A stretch of DNA of 64,000 nt from Halocatena halophila (GTDB lineage: Archaea; Halobacteriota; Halobacteria; Halobacteriales; Haloarculaceae): assembly GCA_027563145.1 (NCBI GenBank), contig CP071307.1, positions 372,001-436,000 on the forward strand, in the 5' to 3' direction. The notes below the pieces were generated by a model. That model was not told where the DNA came from. It was given only the letters and a program-made list of their open reading frames with translations, and made no database searches. Shown piece by piece: positions 43,671 to 52,349 of this stretch (within the stretch, counting starts at the first letter, position 1; each line of letters starts with the position of its first letter). The translations under genes and the position numbers were made by a program.

Positions 43671-45002
43671 TCACTCCCGATCCGATGGCTCCTCTATGAC
43701 GACAACCCGGAGATCGTTCACGTTGGTGTTCGTCTGCCCGGTGTAGATGCGAGCATCCGCCTGATCGAGAAACGTGCCGGCGTCGTTCGCATCAAGAGCG
43801 GACTGCGCTGCGTTCTGTGGCATGGCCGTTTCTGTCGTCGTGATTGCACCGGCCGCCTCGACACCATCGATTCCGTCGGTGTCGACGCTGGCAACGGTTA
43901 TTTCGGGGGCGTCAGTTTCTATGGCCGCGCTGAGAGCGAACTCCTGGTTCGGACCGCCTTCGCCGTTGCCCGTGACGGTGACCGTCGTCTCACCCCCGGA
44001 AAGCAAGATGGCCGGCGGTTCGACCGGCTGTCCTGTGTACAGACACTGTTTGGCTATTGCCACGATCGTTTTGGCCGCTTCGCGAGCCTCACCGCGAACG
44101 TGACCACTCAACACCAGTGGCGTGTACCCGGCCTCGCGTGCGGTTGTTGTGGCTGCCTCGAGTGCCGTCGTGCTGTCCGCTACGACGTGCTGTGTGACCT
44201 GCTCGAAGGCCGGATCGTCGCTAGCAGGCGTTTCGGGGAGCGCCCCGTCGACACCGGATTCGAGATGGACGATGACAGAGGAAGGGACGGAAACGTCGAA
44301 TCGGTCTAGTACTTCCAGGGCGTCGGAGTACGTCGATTCGTCAGGGGTGCACACACCGCTTGCGATCACGTCTAGCCGATCGTCGACCACATCGCTGAAC
44401 ACCAGTCCGACGGTCGTGGCTGGCGTACAGGCCCTGGCGAGCTGGCCGCCTTTGATCGCAGAGCAATGCTTTCGAACCGCGTTGATCGCCTCGATCGGCG
44501 CACCGCTTTCGAGCAGTGCACTCGTCGTCGATTGTAGCGCATCCAACGTGATCTCTCCTGCCGGTGCCCCTAGCAATGCACTCCCGCCACCGGTGACGAT
44601 CGCTACCACGAGATCCGACGCCGTGGCCTCCTCGGCAAGACGCAGTACAGACCGCGTGTTCTCGACTCCTCGCTCGGATGGAATGGGATGATCGCCAGCC
44701 TTCACCCTGATTTGATCACACGCCACTGCTTTATCCGTTACCACGACGCCGTCGTCGATTCGATTGCCAAGCAGCGACTCGAGCGCGCTGGCCGCGATGC
44801 CAGCCGCGTTGCCACCGCCAACAACGAGTAGTCGTTCGTACGCGTCGAGATCGTACCGGTCCGCGCCGATCGTGAGCGTCGTGCCCTCAAGCGCAAGTTT
44901 CGAATCGATCACCGCTGTGGGGTCCGCTGCGTTGATTCCCGCCTCGATGCAGTCGAGAGCGACTTCGTGTCTGGGGGCGAGCGCCGTGCGATTGTTGATC
45001 AT
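43671..45002 (-). CDS. Glycerate 2-kinase, MOFRL/TtuD family
   Basis: A 443-residue kinase of the DUF4147/MOFRL type. It has LLVVGGGNAAGIAASALE, VTDKAVACDQIRVKAGDHPI, the glycine-rich AIVTGGGSALLGAPAGEI, and the C-terminal MOFRL block AILLSGGETTVTVTGNGEGG plus NQEFALSAAI. The family phosphorylates glycerate at C2, giving 2-phosphoglycerate. The open frame reaches 45140, but the ATG at 45002 starts the family's usual helix. The main oxidative route of the island makes no glycerate, so it may serve KDG-derived glyceraldehyde or an unrelated path. Its stop lies four bases from that of the convergent pectate lyase gene. Confidence 0.85.
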   Translation of the reverse strand: MINNRTALAPRHEVALDCIEAGINAADPTAVIDSKLALEGTTLTIGADRYDLDAYERLLVVGGGNAAGIAASALESLLGNRIDDGVVVTDKAVACDQIRVKAGDHPIPSERGVENTRSVLRLAEEATASDLVVAIVTGGGSALLGAPAGEITLDALQSTTSALLESGAPIEAINAVRKHCSAIKGGQLARACTPATTVGLVFSDVVDDRLDVIASGVCTPDESTYSDALEVLDRFDVSVPSSVIVHLESGVDGALPETPASDDPAFEQVTQHVVADSTTALEAATTTAREAGYTPLVLSGHVRGEAREAAKTIVAIAKQCLYTGQPVEPPAILLSGGETTVTVTGNGEGGPNQEFALSAAIETDAPEITVASVDTDGIDGVEAAGAITTTETAMPQNAAQSALDANDAGTFLDQADARIYTGQTNTNVNDLRVVVIEEPSDRE

Positions 45003-45123
45003 GCCTCCAGCCATGGACCACGTCACCATAGCTGTCCCGGAACCAACCAATACCTCGGGGAACCGTGGGGAAAAATTTCCGTGTGGTGTGGTCTCGAATT
45101 CGAAGGAGTGGGCGTATTTGGTT

Positions 45124-45440
45124 CTATAGGGTTGACACACGCAAACGAAAGTTTTGGGTCAAAAATACAATTATTAATCTTAATTCAGCCACCAATGAGA
45201 GGCTGTGCGTTCGGTCGTAGGACAACTCGTGATTCACATTATTCGGACCGCTACCGGCCAGAACTAGACCATTCTGACCCAATCCATCATTAAAAGACCA
45301 GTTTTCAGAACCATACAGCTGATCGCCATAATACACCGATGAATCGGTGATTTATAGACATAGCTTCCGTTATAGCTGCTTCCATGAGCTGGAATTGTAG
45401 ACAGCCCTATCGATTCATATACGGGAGAGATGCCCAATGA
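45124..45440 (-). pseudogene. Decayed fragment of an exported-protein-like gene
   Basis: On the minus strand one frame reads SPVYESIGLSTIPAHGSSYN and continues GSYVYKSP, then the coding sense appears to switch frame to DSSVYYGDQLYGSENWSFND and continues GLGQNGLVLAGSGPNNVNHE. Both parts have a Gly/Ser/Tyr/Asn-rich, surface-protein-like character, but each is bounded by stops and neither has a proper start. The end is an unrelated hydrophobic tail up to 45124. I read it as a frameshifted remnant; the parent family is not recognised. Confidence 0.4.
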
Positions 45441-45623
45441 TTATATAAAAAATTGTATTTTTGGACCTGTCCAGGGGATGTCCACCGCCAGCCAGTTCAG
45501 TAATCTTCTATCGACAAATCAATCGTATTCGAACGCAACCACCACAGCAGATTTGTTTGTATTGAAGAATGTCAAGTGATTCTAGCAACAATACTTAACC
45601 GTCTTGGGTGGCCATTGCTACCA
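45441..45623. other. Gene-free stretch before the CBS gene
   Basis: AT-rich DNA between the decayed fragment and the CBS-domain gene. Only a TATA-like ATACTTAACC at 45591-45600, suitable for the ATG at 45624, stands out. Confidence 0.4.
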
Positions 45624-46049
45624 ATGGACGACGTATTCGTTGGCAGTCTCATGTCATCACCAGTACATACTGCTCAGCCAGACAGTTCGTTACAGACCGC
45701 CGCAAATCAGATGCTCGCTCACTCCATTAGCTCGGTGATCGTTGTCGATGACGACGGTCACCTCGAAGGGATACTGACGACGACGGATTTCATCGAGCGA
45801 TTCGCGGTGGGCTCGACTGATCCATCCGCACCCGTTTCCGACGCGATGAGTACCGAAGTAATCACAACGACGGTTCATGAGCCAATCCAGGATGTGGCTG
45901 AGCTGATGGTCGAGGAGGGATTCCATCACGTACCAGTGCTTGACGACGAGTCGGTGGTTGGCGTGATCACCACGATTGATCTCGCGGTATTTCTCTCCGG
46001 AAAATCGTCGGTGAGCTCGCCAGAGCTGATGAATACGTTCTCGTTCTAG
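45624..46049 (+). CDS. Two-CBS-domain protein
   Basis: A 141-residue protein made of a tandem CBS pair: MSSPVHTAQPDSSLQTAANQ, SSVIVVDDDGHLEGILTTTD and SDAMSTEVITTTVHEPIQDV, then VPVLDDESVVGVITTIDLAV. CBS pairs bind adenosine nucleotides and act as energy sensors; no catalytic domain is attached. The ATG at 45624 has CTTAACC about 27 nt upstream; the frame opens at 45576. Its stop codon overlaps that of the convergent universal stress gene. Confidence 0.88.
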   Translation: MDDVFVGSLMSSPVHTAQPDSSLQTAANQMLAHSISSVIVVDDDGHLEGILTTTDFIERFAVGSTDPSAPVSDAMSTEVITTTVHEPIQDVAELMVEEGFHHVPVLDDESVVGVITTIDLAVFLSGKSSVSSPELMNTFSF

Positions 46050-46951
46050 GGACTCGATTCGATCTCTTCGGAGACCGTGAGCACGGGAACTGCCACCGAA
46101 CGAATGGTTCTTGCAACCACGCTACCGATAGCTCCCCGTTTGAGACCACTGAGCCCTCGTGTTCCCATCACGAGACAGTCAGCATCGATCTCTCTCGTAT
46201 GAGATTCGATCTCGGCTTCAGGAATGCCCACTTTCATCGTTTCTGTCAGCACGACGCCGTGTGTGTCAGCAATTGACTGTGCGTGATCGAGTACAGTTCT
46301 ACCCTCGCGTTCGAGCCGGCGTCTGTACGTTTTCCAGCTCCGATTCGGCGGTGGATGTGTCGTGTATGCCAGTTCGTTGATGACGTACAGCGCGTGAACC
46401 GTCGCATCGAGTTTCTCGGCAAGCGCAGCTGCCGTTCTAACGCCCGCTTGAGCACTCTCGCTACCATCAGTTGCCACCAGAATCGTCTCGTAATCGATTG
46501 ATCGAACCGACTGTGGAGTCAGTTCCAGCGGCGGTCCGCTCCGAGTGATGACTGGACTCGTGGTCTCTCGGATGAGTTGAAGCGCCACGCTTCCCAGCAC
46601 GTACTGGATGAGGGCACCACGGCCACGGCTGCCGAGAACGAGACAGTCGATAGACACATCGTCCGCGTACTCGAGCAGTTGCTCTCCTGGCGGTCCATCA
46701 AGCGCAGTTTCGACCGTTTTCACACCAATCTCCTCAGCTACTGATACGAGGCGGTCAATCGCTTTGTGACTGGCTGACCGTTGCGCACGAAGCGTTCCCG
46801 CACCAACTGGCAGCCGATCGCGAAGCCCAGTATCGACAACCGACACGATGTGGGCCGTCGCACCCAGCCGGTGAGAAAGCCAAAGCCCGTGAACGCAAGC
46901 CCCCTCACTCGTCTCGCTGCCGTCGGTCGCCAGTAACACCGACTCGTACAT
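46046..46951 (-). CDS. Tandem universal stress protein
   Basis: A 301-residue protein with two UspA domains in tandem. The first ends in the ATP-binding pattern [20 protein letters not shown], the second in [20 protein letters not shown]. Both start with a typical strand ([17 protein letters not shown] and [17 protein letters not shown]). Such proteins are induced by stress and often bind ATP. The ATG at 46951 starts the domain; AATTTATGG at 46979-46987 supports it. Confidence 0.9.
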   Translation of the reverse strand: MYESVLLATDGSETSEGACVHGLWLSHRLGATAHIVSVVDTGLRDRLPVGAGTLRAQRSASHKAIDRLVSVAEEIGVKTVETALDGPPGEQLLEYADDVSIDCLVLGSRGRGALIQYVLGSVALQLIRETTSPVITRSGPPLELTPQSVRSIDYETILVATDGSESAQAGVRTAAALAEKLDATVHALYVINELAYTTHPPPNRSWKTYRRRLEREGRTVLDHAQSIADTHGVVLTETMKVGIPEAEIESHTREIDADCLVMGTRGLSGLKRGAIGSVVARTIRSVAVPVLTVSEEIESSP

Positions 46952-47047
46952 ATATCGGTTCGTTTCGACAGCAATAGCCATAAATTCGAGGTCAATAAAA
47001 AATTGCTAACAAAAGGTTTAGACTGCTCAGCGTGGAACCGACGAACC

Positions 47048-47371
47048 ATGTCGTGGCTGACGTTGATTATCGCAGGCCTGTTCGAGATCGGCTGGGCGAT
47101 TGGTCTCGAGTACTCAGAAGGATTCACACGGCCGATCCCAACCGCTGGCACCGTTATTGCGTTGGTTATCAGCATGCTGTTGCTAGCATCTGCTGTCAGA
47201 ACGCTCCCGATCGGTACGGCATACGCGGTCTGGACCGGAATCGGAGCCGTCGGTACTGCGCTGTTGGGAATCGTCCTCTTCGACGAACCGGCATCCGCCA
47301 CTCGTATCTTTTTCATCGGCGTCATCATTGCCGGAATCGTCGGCCTCGATCTCTCATCAGCAAGTCAGTAA
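47048..47371 (+). CDS. SMR-family exporter, Gdx/SugE-like
   Basis: A 107-residue, four-helix membrane protein. The membrane-embedded glutamate is in [18 protein letters not shown], and the pattern [20 protein letters not shown] is typical of the family. The [20 protein letters not shown] start places it closer to Gdx/SugE (guanidinium export) than to EmrE. It works as a dimer, often of antiparallel subunits. The ATG at 47048 has GGTTTAG at 47014-47020 upstream. I saw no clear guanidine riboswitch. Confidence 0.85.
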   Translation: MSWLTLIIAGLFEIGWAIGLEYSEGFTRPIPTAGTVIALVISMLLLASAVRTLPIGTAYAVWTGIGAVGTALLGIVLFDEPASATRIFFIGVIIAGIVGLDLSSASQ

Positions 47372-47432
47372 TCAACAACCCAGTGGAACATGCGTGAGTA
47401 TTTGTCTACGGACCGACTAGTGTTCGCTATCT

Positions 47433-47609
47433 ATGGCGGTATTCGAGGTATTTCAGGACAAACGATCGGAATGGCGGTGGCGGCTCGTCGCATCGAACGG
47501 CAACATCATTGCAGACAGCGGCGAGGGCTACCGATCCAAACAGGGTGTGCTCCGCGGGATCGAGAGCGTGAAAAACAACGCCCCAGACGCCGACGTTCAC
47601 GTCGAGTAG
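47433..47609 (+). CDS. HVO_2922/YegP-like small protein
   Basis: A 58-residue protein, easily missed because of its length: MAVFEVFQDKRSEWRWRLVA, then SNGNIIADSGEGYRSKQGVL and RGIESVKNNAPDADVHVE. It is a single copy of the YegP/DUF1508 fold known in haloarchaea as the HVO_2922 family, a beta-beta-alpha unit that dimerises. The function is unknown. A TATA-like TATTTG at 47399-47404 lies at the proper distance. Confidence 0.85.
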   Translation: MAVFEVFQDKRSEWRWRLVASNGNIIADSGEGYRSKQGVLRGIESVKNNAPDADVHVE

Positions 47610-47769
47610 CCACATAGGCACTCGCTTGCAGCCATCTCCTCCCGTATCGACCGAATTCTGGGCCGTAACGTCTGCTACGTTGTAATTTCACATCGAGCCG
47701 GGAAAATCGGTATCCTCGTAGTAGAGGCCCTGACAGATCCGATAATGACGAGTAGAGCGTAATCTTGTG

Positions 47770-47778
47770 GATTATAGG
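47770..47778 (+). promoter_or_regulatory. TATA-like box for the mini-ORF and exchanger
   Basis: GATTATAGG lies about 30 nt upstream of the 24-codon ORF start at 47807, so the mini-ORF would be the first codon run of the exchanger transcript. Confidence 0.5.
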
Positions 47779-47806
47779 TGCGCCAGCCGTCCCCCCAAAC
47801 AGCGAT

Positions 47807-47881
47807 ATGCACGAAATCAGTGACGGACCCTTCGGTGCACCGATGACAGACGACGACGCCAATCTGGAGGATTGGCTATGA
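47807..47881 (+). CDS. 24-codon ORF overlapping the exchanger gene
   Basis: An ATG-initiated ORF encodes the acidic peptide MHEISDGPFGAPMTDDDANL plus EDWL. Its TGA overlaps the exchanger's ATG as ATGA (47878-47881), and its start lies where a leaderless transcript from GATTATAGG would begin. Either it is a real micro-protein or a leader that couples translation of the exchanger. Confidence 0.5.
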   Translation: MHEISDGPFGAPMTDDDANLEDWL

Positions 47882-49248
47882 GCAACAGTTCACTCCGTGC
47901 ACTCGGTCTCGCGGTTGCGCTCACCATTCCGTGGGTAGTGCTGTGGCTCTGTTCGGAGTTGCTCCCAATGCTGGGACTGCACGCTCCAGTGACGTTGCAC
48001 GAGCTTGGACCGTCTGCTGTGGTGGCCGTGAGCGGCCTTGCAGTCCTCGGTGGTGCGTTTTTGCTCGCCTGGGCGGCAGAAACGGCAGAAAAAGACGTTC
48101 CACGGGCGTTTGCCATCGCAGTGCTCGCCATTCTGGCCGTTGCCCCGGAGTACGCTGTCGATGCCCTGTACGCCTGGAACGCCGGCATCTACGAGGGAAC
48201 ACAGCGAGGAATTGAGGCCGGTAATCTGGCAGTTGCGAACATGACCGGGGCAAATCGAATTCTCATCGGCATTGGCTGGGCCGGAATTGCGCTGTTCACC
48301 GTGTTACGAGCCGGTGCAGCGTCCGATCCGGCCGTTCAGTCACGGTCTGGGTGGCTCCGGGATTCGATCTCGATTGATACGGACATCAGCCTCGATGTCG
48401 TGTTTTTGTTTGGTGCGACCGTCTGGGCGTTTTTCGTGCCGTTCAACGGCGGGATCGATGCGCTGGACATGCTCATTCTCGTTGGTATCTATGTCATCTA
48501 CATCCTCGTGGTGTTGCGCGGCGATGTCGAGTCTGAAGAGGCCCACGTTGGCGTTCCGGCGTATCTGCAGTCATTCCCCAAACCAAAGCGAATCGGCGCT
48601 GTCATCACCCTGTTTGTCTATGCGGGCGCACTGATCTTCACGGCGGTAGAGCCGTTCGCACACGGGCTCGAAACGATCGGGACCGGCATCGGCGTCCCAT
48701 CGTTTTTCATGATTCAGTGGATTGCACCACTCGCATCGGAGTCACCAGAACTGATCGTGGTGCTCTATCTGGTGAACAAGGCGCGATCCACGGCCGGATT
48801 CAACGCGCTCATATCCTCGAAACTCAACCAGTGGACACTGCTGATTGGGACGCTCGTGGTTGTCCACTCGCTCGCACTGGGTGAGTACGGCGTTCTCGCA
48901 TTCGACGCCAAGCAGGCGGCCGAAATCTGGCTCACCGCCGCACAGTCGTACTTCGCACTTGCGATCCTCATCAACTTCCAGATTAGCATCAGGGAGGCAA
49001 TCGGACTGCTGGTGCTGTTCGTCTCACAGGTGGTGCTCGAATACGCGCTCATACAAAATCTGATCGCGCTCCCGGTGAACAGCCACGATCTGTTGCTCGT
49101 GTTCACGGGAATCTATCTCGTTATCGGCACCGTCCTGCTGGTGATGCGTCGACACGCGTTCGTTGAGTTGCTCCAGCGGACCACGGCGACCGTCACCGCG
49201 GCGTTCAGTCTCCAAAGCGAGACGGCAGTCGCTGCCGAGGAACGCTGA
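47878..49248 (+). CDS. Sodium/calcium exchanger family antiporter
   Basis: A 456-residue membrane protein with about ten to eleven helices in two related halves, as in CaCA exchangers. The alpha-repeat motifs are AILAVAPEYAVDALYAWNAG with NMTGANRILIGIGWAG in the first half, and APLASESPELIVVLYLVNKA with STAGFNALISSKLNQWTLLI in the second. The acidic residues in PEY and SPE are the expected ion ligands. A hydrophilic loop separates the halves near residue 220. The direction and the ion specificity are inferred. The ATG at 47878 overlaps the mini-ORF; TTG at 47872 is an alternative. Confidence 0.87.
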   Translation: MSNSSLRALGLAVALTIPWVVLWLCSELLPMLGLHAPVTLHELGPSAVVAVSGLAVLGGAFLLAWAAETAEKDVPRAFAIAVLAILAVAPEYAVDALYAWNAGIYEGTQRGIEAGNLAVANMTGANRILIGIGWAGIALFTVLRAGAASDPAVQSRSGWLRDSISIDTDISLDVVFLFGATVWAFFVPFNGGIDALDMLILVGIYVIYILVVLRGDVESEEAHVGVPAYLQSFPKPKRIGAVITLFVYAGALIFTAVEPFAHGLETIGTGIGVPSFFMIQWIAPLASESPELIVVLYLVNKARSTAGFNALISSKLNQWTLLIGTLVVVHSLALGEYGVLAFDAKQAAEIWLTAAQSYFALAILINFQISIREAIGLLVLFVSQVVLEYALIQNLIALPVNSHDLLLVFTGIYLVIGTVLLVMRRHAFVELLQRTTATVTAAFSLQSETAVAAEER

Positions 49249-49320
49249 GCAGGCCCGCACTTATAATACACCAGTATATTTCACAGAAAGAAATATAATG
49301 GTGCTGTTCTGAACAGTTCT

Positions 49321-49758
49321 ATGCAACGGCGGGCGGTGTTACGCTGGACAGTTGGGCTCACCGGCGTTGGATTGACGGGCTGTCTCGGATCGGTTTCCGA
49401 CGGTGGAGAATCGTACGGCGATTTTTTTGCGGATGTTGATAATTACGACGGCGAAATCGACCGGACGAACACCGACCGCCCCGTCGTTCGCGTCGGCACG
49501 AAAGCCAACGGCGGCTATTTTGGGTTCGATCCGCCGGCCATCGTCGTCACACCGGAGACGACCGTGGTCTGGGAGTGGACAGGAAAGGGCGGTCGGCACA
49601 ATGTAGTCGCGCGATCGGAAGCGTTTTCCAGCAAATTCGCCACGGAAACGGGCTTTACCTACGAACGTTCGATCTCCGCAACTGGAGTGTATCCGTACTA
49701 CTGCAAACCACACCGCTCGGTCGGGATGAAGGGCGGCGTGCGGGTTGAAACGGCCTGA
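49321..49758 (+). CDS. Halocyanin (blue copper lipoprotein)
   Basis: A 145-residue small blue-copper protein. The signal ends in the lipobox LTGCLGS, followed by a short acidic linker. The cupredoxin has histidine 1 in GGRHNVVARSEAF and cysteine, second histidine and methionine in YYCKPHRSVGMKGG. Halocyanins carry electrons at the outer face of the membrane. ATATAATGG near 49291 fits a leaderless ATG at 49321. It lies just before the NosD-like gene in the same direction. Confidence 0.92.
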   Translation: MQRRAVLRWTVGLTGVGLTGCLGSVSDGGESYGDFFADVDNYDGEIDRTNTDRPVVRVGTKANGGYFGFDPPAIVVTPETTVVWEWTGKGGRHNVVARSEAFSSKFATETGFTYERSISATGVYPYYCKPHRSVGMKGGVRVETA

Positions 49759-49822
49759 AGCGCACTGAAATCACAGTACCAATAGAAAGACAAATAACAA
49801 TGATGAATCATAAAATAGTACC

Positions 49823-51118
49823 ATGACAGGCGATGAGGCCCCGCCCCAGCTCAGTCGTCGTGAGCTTTTGCGTGCAACCACCGCAGCAGGCGTCGTTGGA
49901 ACCGGCGTCGCCATGGGGCGGTTAGGGGACAAAAACGACCACGACACCCCAGCGAAGCTGGCTGATCGAGCCGAACCGCGTGAGTATGAGGAGTTTGCGG
50001 TCCACCGCGTGCCTGAGGCGTATGAAACGATCCAGGACGCTGTTGAGGCGGCGTCGCCAAGGGATCTCGTGTTGGTGGGACCGGGACGATACCACGAGGA
50101 GGTGACGGTGAGTGAGACGGAGAAGCTGACGATCCGTGGAACGGACCGCAACGAGGTCGTGCTTGACGGCGAGGGAACACGTCACAACGGAATCACCGCA
50201 ACGGCCGACGGGGTGGTAATCGAGAACCTGACGGCGATGAACTACACCTACAATGGCGTCTATTGGACGGGGGTCAATGGCTACCGGGGGAGCTATTTGA
50301 CGGCCGCAAACAACGGCGAGTACGGCGTCTACGCGTTCGATTCTGTCAATGGGCTGTTCGAGCATTCCTATGCGGCTGGACATCCGGATTCGGGGTTTTA
50401 CATCGGTCAGTGCAATCCCTGTCATGCCCGCATCGAGCAGGTCACCGCCGAGCGCAATGGGCTTGGATACTCCGGAACGAATGCCGGTGGCGACCTCGTG
50501 ATCCGCAATTCCGTCTGGAAACGGAACATGGGCGGTATCGTCCCCAACACGCTCGATTCAGAAAAGTTGGCGCCACAGGCCGCCACGCGAATCGAGAACA
50601 ACGAAGTCCGATCGAACAACAACCAGGATGCTCCAGCAAAGGCATTCGCTTATGCAGCCTACGGAACCGGCATCGGTATCGCAGGCGGCCATGACAACGA
50701 GGTCCTCAACAATAACGTCTCGAACCACGCGAACTACGGGATCGCCGCTATCCCGATGGTTGATTCATCGATCTGGCAGCCGGCCGGAAATCTGATCGAG
50801 AGAAATCACGTACAAGAATCGGGACGCGCAGATCTCGCGCTTGGAAGTCCGAATGACGGTGGAAACCGATTCAAGAACAATTCGGTCAGTTCGAGCCGGC
50901 CGAGCTGGCTCCACAGCGACGGCATGCTGGCGAGCGTTTTTGGCTCCACTGGCGATCCGTGGGTGACGCTCTCGCAGGGGCTGTTGTATCTCCAGACCGA
51001 GCTTGGTGAGTTTCCACACGGCGACTGGCTCGGTGGACCCGACCCACCCGAACAGCCGTCGATGGACGACCCCGAACGACCGCCACGTGAGGCTGTTGGA
51101 CCACGGGGAGACCAATGA
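49823..51118 (+). CDS. NosD-like exported beta-helix protein
   Basis: A 431-residue right-handed beta-helix protein. The N-terminus is a twin-arginine signal (LSRRELLRATTAAGVVGTGV). The repeat region (about 60-350) has the CASH/NosD pattern with AYETIQDAVEAASPRDLVLV, TRHNGITATADGVVIENLTA and HDNEVLNNNVSNHANYGIAA. NosD proteins assist copper-site formation in nitrous-oxide reductase, but many haloarchaeal relatives have no known role. Position beside halocyanin is suggestive of copper. It overlaps the next gene by four bases. Confidence 0.8.
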   Translation: MTGDEAPPQLSRRELLRATTAAGVVGTGVAMGRLGDKNDHDTPAKLADRAEPREYEEFAVHRVPEAYETIQDAVEAASPRDLVLVGPGRYHEEVTVSETEKLTIRGTDRNEVVLDGEGTRHNGITATADGVVIENLTAMNYTYNGVYWTGVNGYRGSYLTAANNGEYGVYAFDSVNGLFEHSYAAGHPDSGFYIGQCNPCHARIEQVTAERNGLGYSGTNAGGDLVIRNSVWKRNMGGIVPNTLDSEKLAPQAATRIENNEVRSNNNQDAPAKAFAYAAYGTGIGIAGGHDNEVLNNNVSNHANYGIAAIPMVDSSIWQPAGNLIERNHVQESGRADLALGSPNDGGNRFKNNSVSSSRPSWLHSDGMLASVFGSTGDPWVTLSQGLLYLQTELGEFPHGDWLGGPDPPEQPSMDDPERPPREAVGPRGDQ

Positions 51119-51582
51119 GCGACGATTCTACGCCCGCCGGGATCACTGCTCGTCTTCGATCGCATATACACAGCCGGACAGCCATTACCGACCACGGCTA
51201 CTCGACGATGCTACTTGCCATCTTTCTTGGCCTGCTTGTTGGGGCGTACTGTTCGTGGACCGTCGCCGATTTTTCCGTTCGGTGGCCTGCATTTGGTATC
51301 GTCGGTCTCATCGGAATCATCAGATGTTACACACAGCCAACCAGAATGGCAGTGGTAACCACCGGCCTCTATCAGCTGTCGGCCGCGATCGCCATCACAC
51401 CGCTGGTGCTCGCTGGGGGAGGCCTCTATGGGGCCTACACGCAGGGAGTTGCCAACCCGTGGCCGACCGTGCTCTCTGAAGCCATCCTTCTGGTCGTCAT
51501 CGTCTTCGGAGTGATTGCAACACTCATTGCCGGCGTCGCCTCCTTTTTGGACCATCGATACGGACCAGTGGAGACGAAGTAG
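51115..51582 (+). CDS. Four-helix membrane protein, NosD-linked
   Basis: A 155-residue membrane protein with four hydrophobic segments (TMLLAIFLGLLVGAYCSWTV, GIVGLIGIIRCY, LSAAIAITPLVLAGGGLYGA and AILLVVIVFGVIATLIAGVA). Its ATG overlaps the stop of the NosD-like gene (ATGA), so the two are co-translated. The family is not recognised; a membrane partner of the beta-helix protein is a guess. Confidence 0.7.
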   Translation: MSDDSTPAGITARLRSHIHSRTAITDHGYSTMLLAIFLGLLVGAYCSWTVADFSVRWPAFGIVGLIGIIRCYTQPTRMAVVTTGLYQLSAAIAITPLVLAGGGLYGAYTQGVANPWPTVLSEAILLVVIVFGVIATLIAGVASFLDHRYGPVETK

Positions 51583-51653
51583 CGATTTCTCCTAGTCGAG
51601 GAGGCACAGTCATTATGGAAATTTATTAACATGAATGGCTGTCGTTACCAACA

Positions 51654-52262
51654 ATGAACCCGTTACGTACGACGAGACCCATGGGATCTACGAACCAGCG
51701 GTCGACCACCCACGTCACGGTCGATTACGACACGATTCGTCCGCTTTCTCAGGACAGCAGAATATTCGATGCGGTCTACACGATCAACCGCCACGCAAAG
51801 CGCTTCGACCGCAACGCCGAAGAAGCCTACCACGACGGCGACGGACTGACTGCACGATTACAGTCGGTGAGAAAGACCGCGCTGTATCGGGTGAAAACGA
51901 TCGCCATCCATCGGCTTGTCAAGGCGGCGCCACAGTCCACTCGGATCACGTGTCACGAGCTGAACGGAAGCCGTGAGATGTACTGCTTCGACTTTCAGGC
52001 AGGCTATTCGTTCCACCAGCCGACGGCCGCAATCGACGATGCGTTGCTAGAAGACGCCGGAATTGCTGATGAAACGGTCGAGCCGATTTCGTTCAAACGA
52101 ACCACTAATACGACCGACTGTCCACAGGAGCTAGCCGTTGCGCTACAGCGGCTCTATGAGTGTGGAATTGACGCGAACGAACAACTCGACACCGAATCGG
52201 TGCTTGACTGGGACGAAAAAATTCGTCACTCGACGGCATTCGACTGCCTCGAGACGGCGTGA
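51654..52262 (+). CDS. Hypothetical protein
   Basis: A 202-residue soluble protein without a recognised family. It has a helical region (RIFDAVYTINRHAKRFDRNA, RKTALYRVKTIAIHRLVKAA) and a mixed segment with two cysteines (TCHELNGSREMYCFDFQAGY). ATTTATTAAC at 51621-51630 suits the ATG at 51654. Confidence 0.6.
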   Translation: MNPLRTTRPMGSTNQRSTTHVTVDYDTIRPLSQDSRIFDAVYTINRHAKRFDRNAEEAYHDGDGLTARLQSVRKTALYRVKTIAIHRLVKAAPQSTRITCHELNGSREMYCFDFQAGYSFHQPTAAIDDALLEDAGIADETVEPISFKRTTNTTDCPQELAVALQRLYECGIDANEQLDTESVLDWDEKIRHSTAFDCLETA

Positions 52263-52349
52263 GCGCTGCCATCGGCTGACAGTTCTATTATAGTAGATAC
52301 ATTCCACAGACATGAATAAACACCGCTCGTGAGTCGGTCGAACCGAGCG

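Noticed and set aside
47003-47048. Guanidine riboswitch before the Gdx/SugE gene
   Set aside because: The leader is too short for a known guanidine riboswitch if the TATA-like box at 47014-47020 is used.
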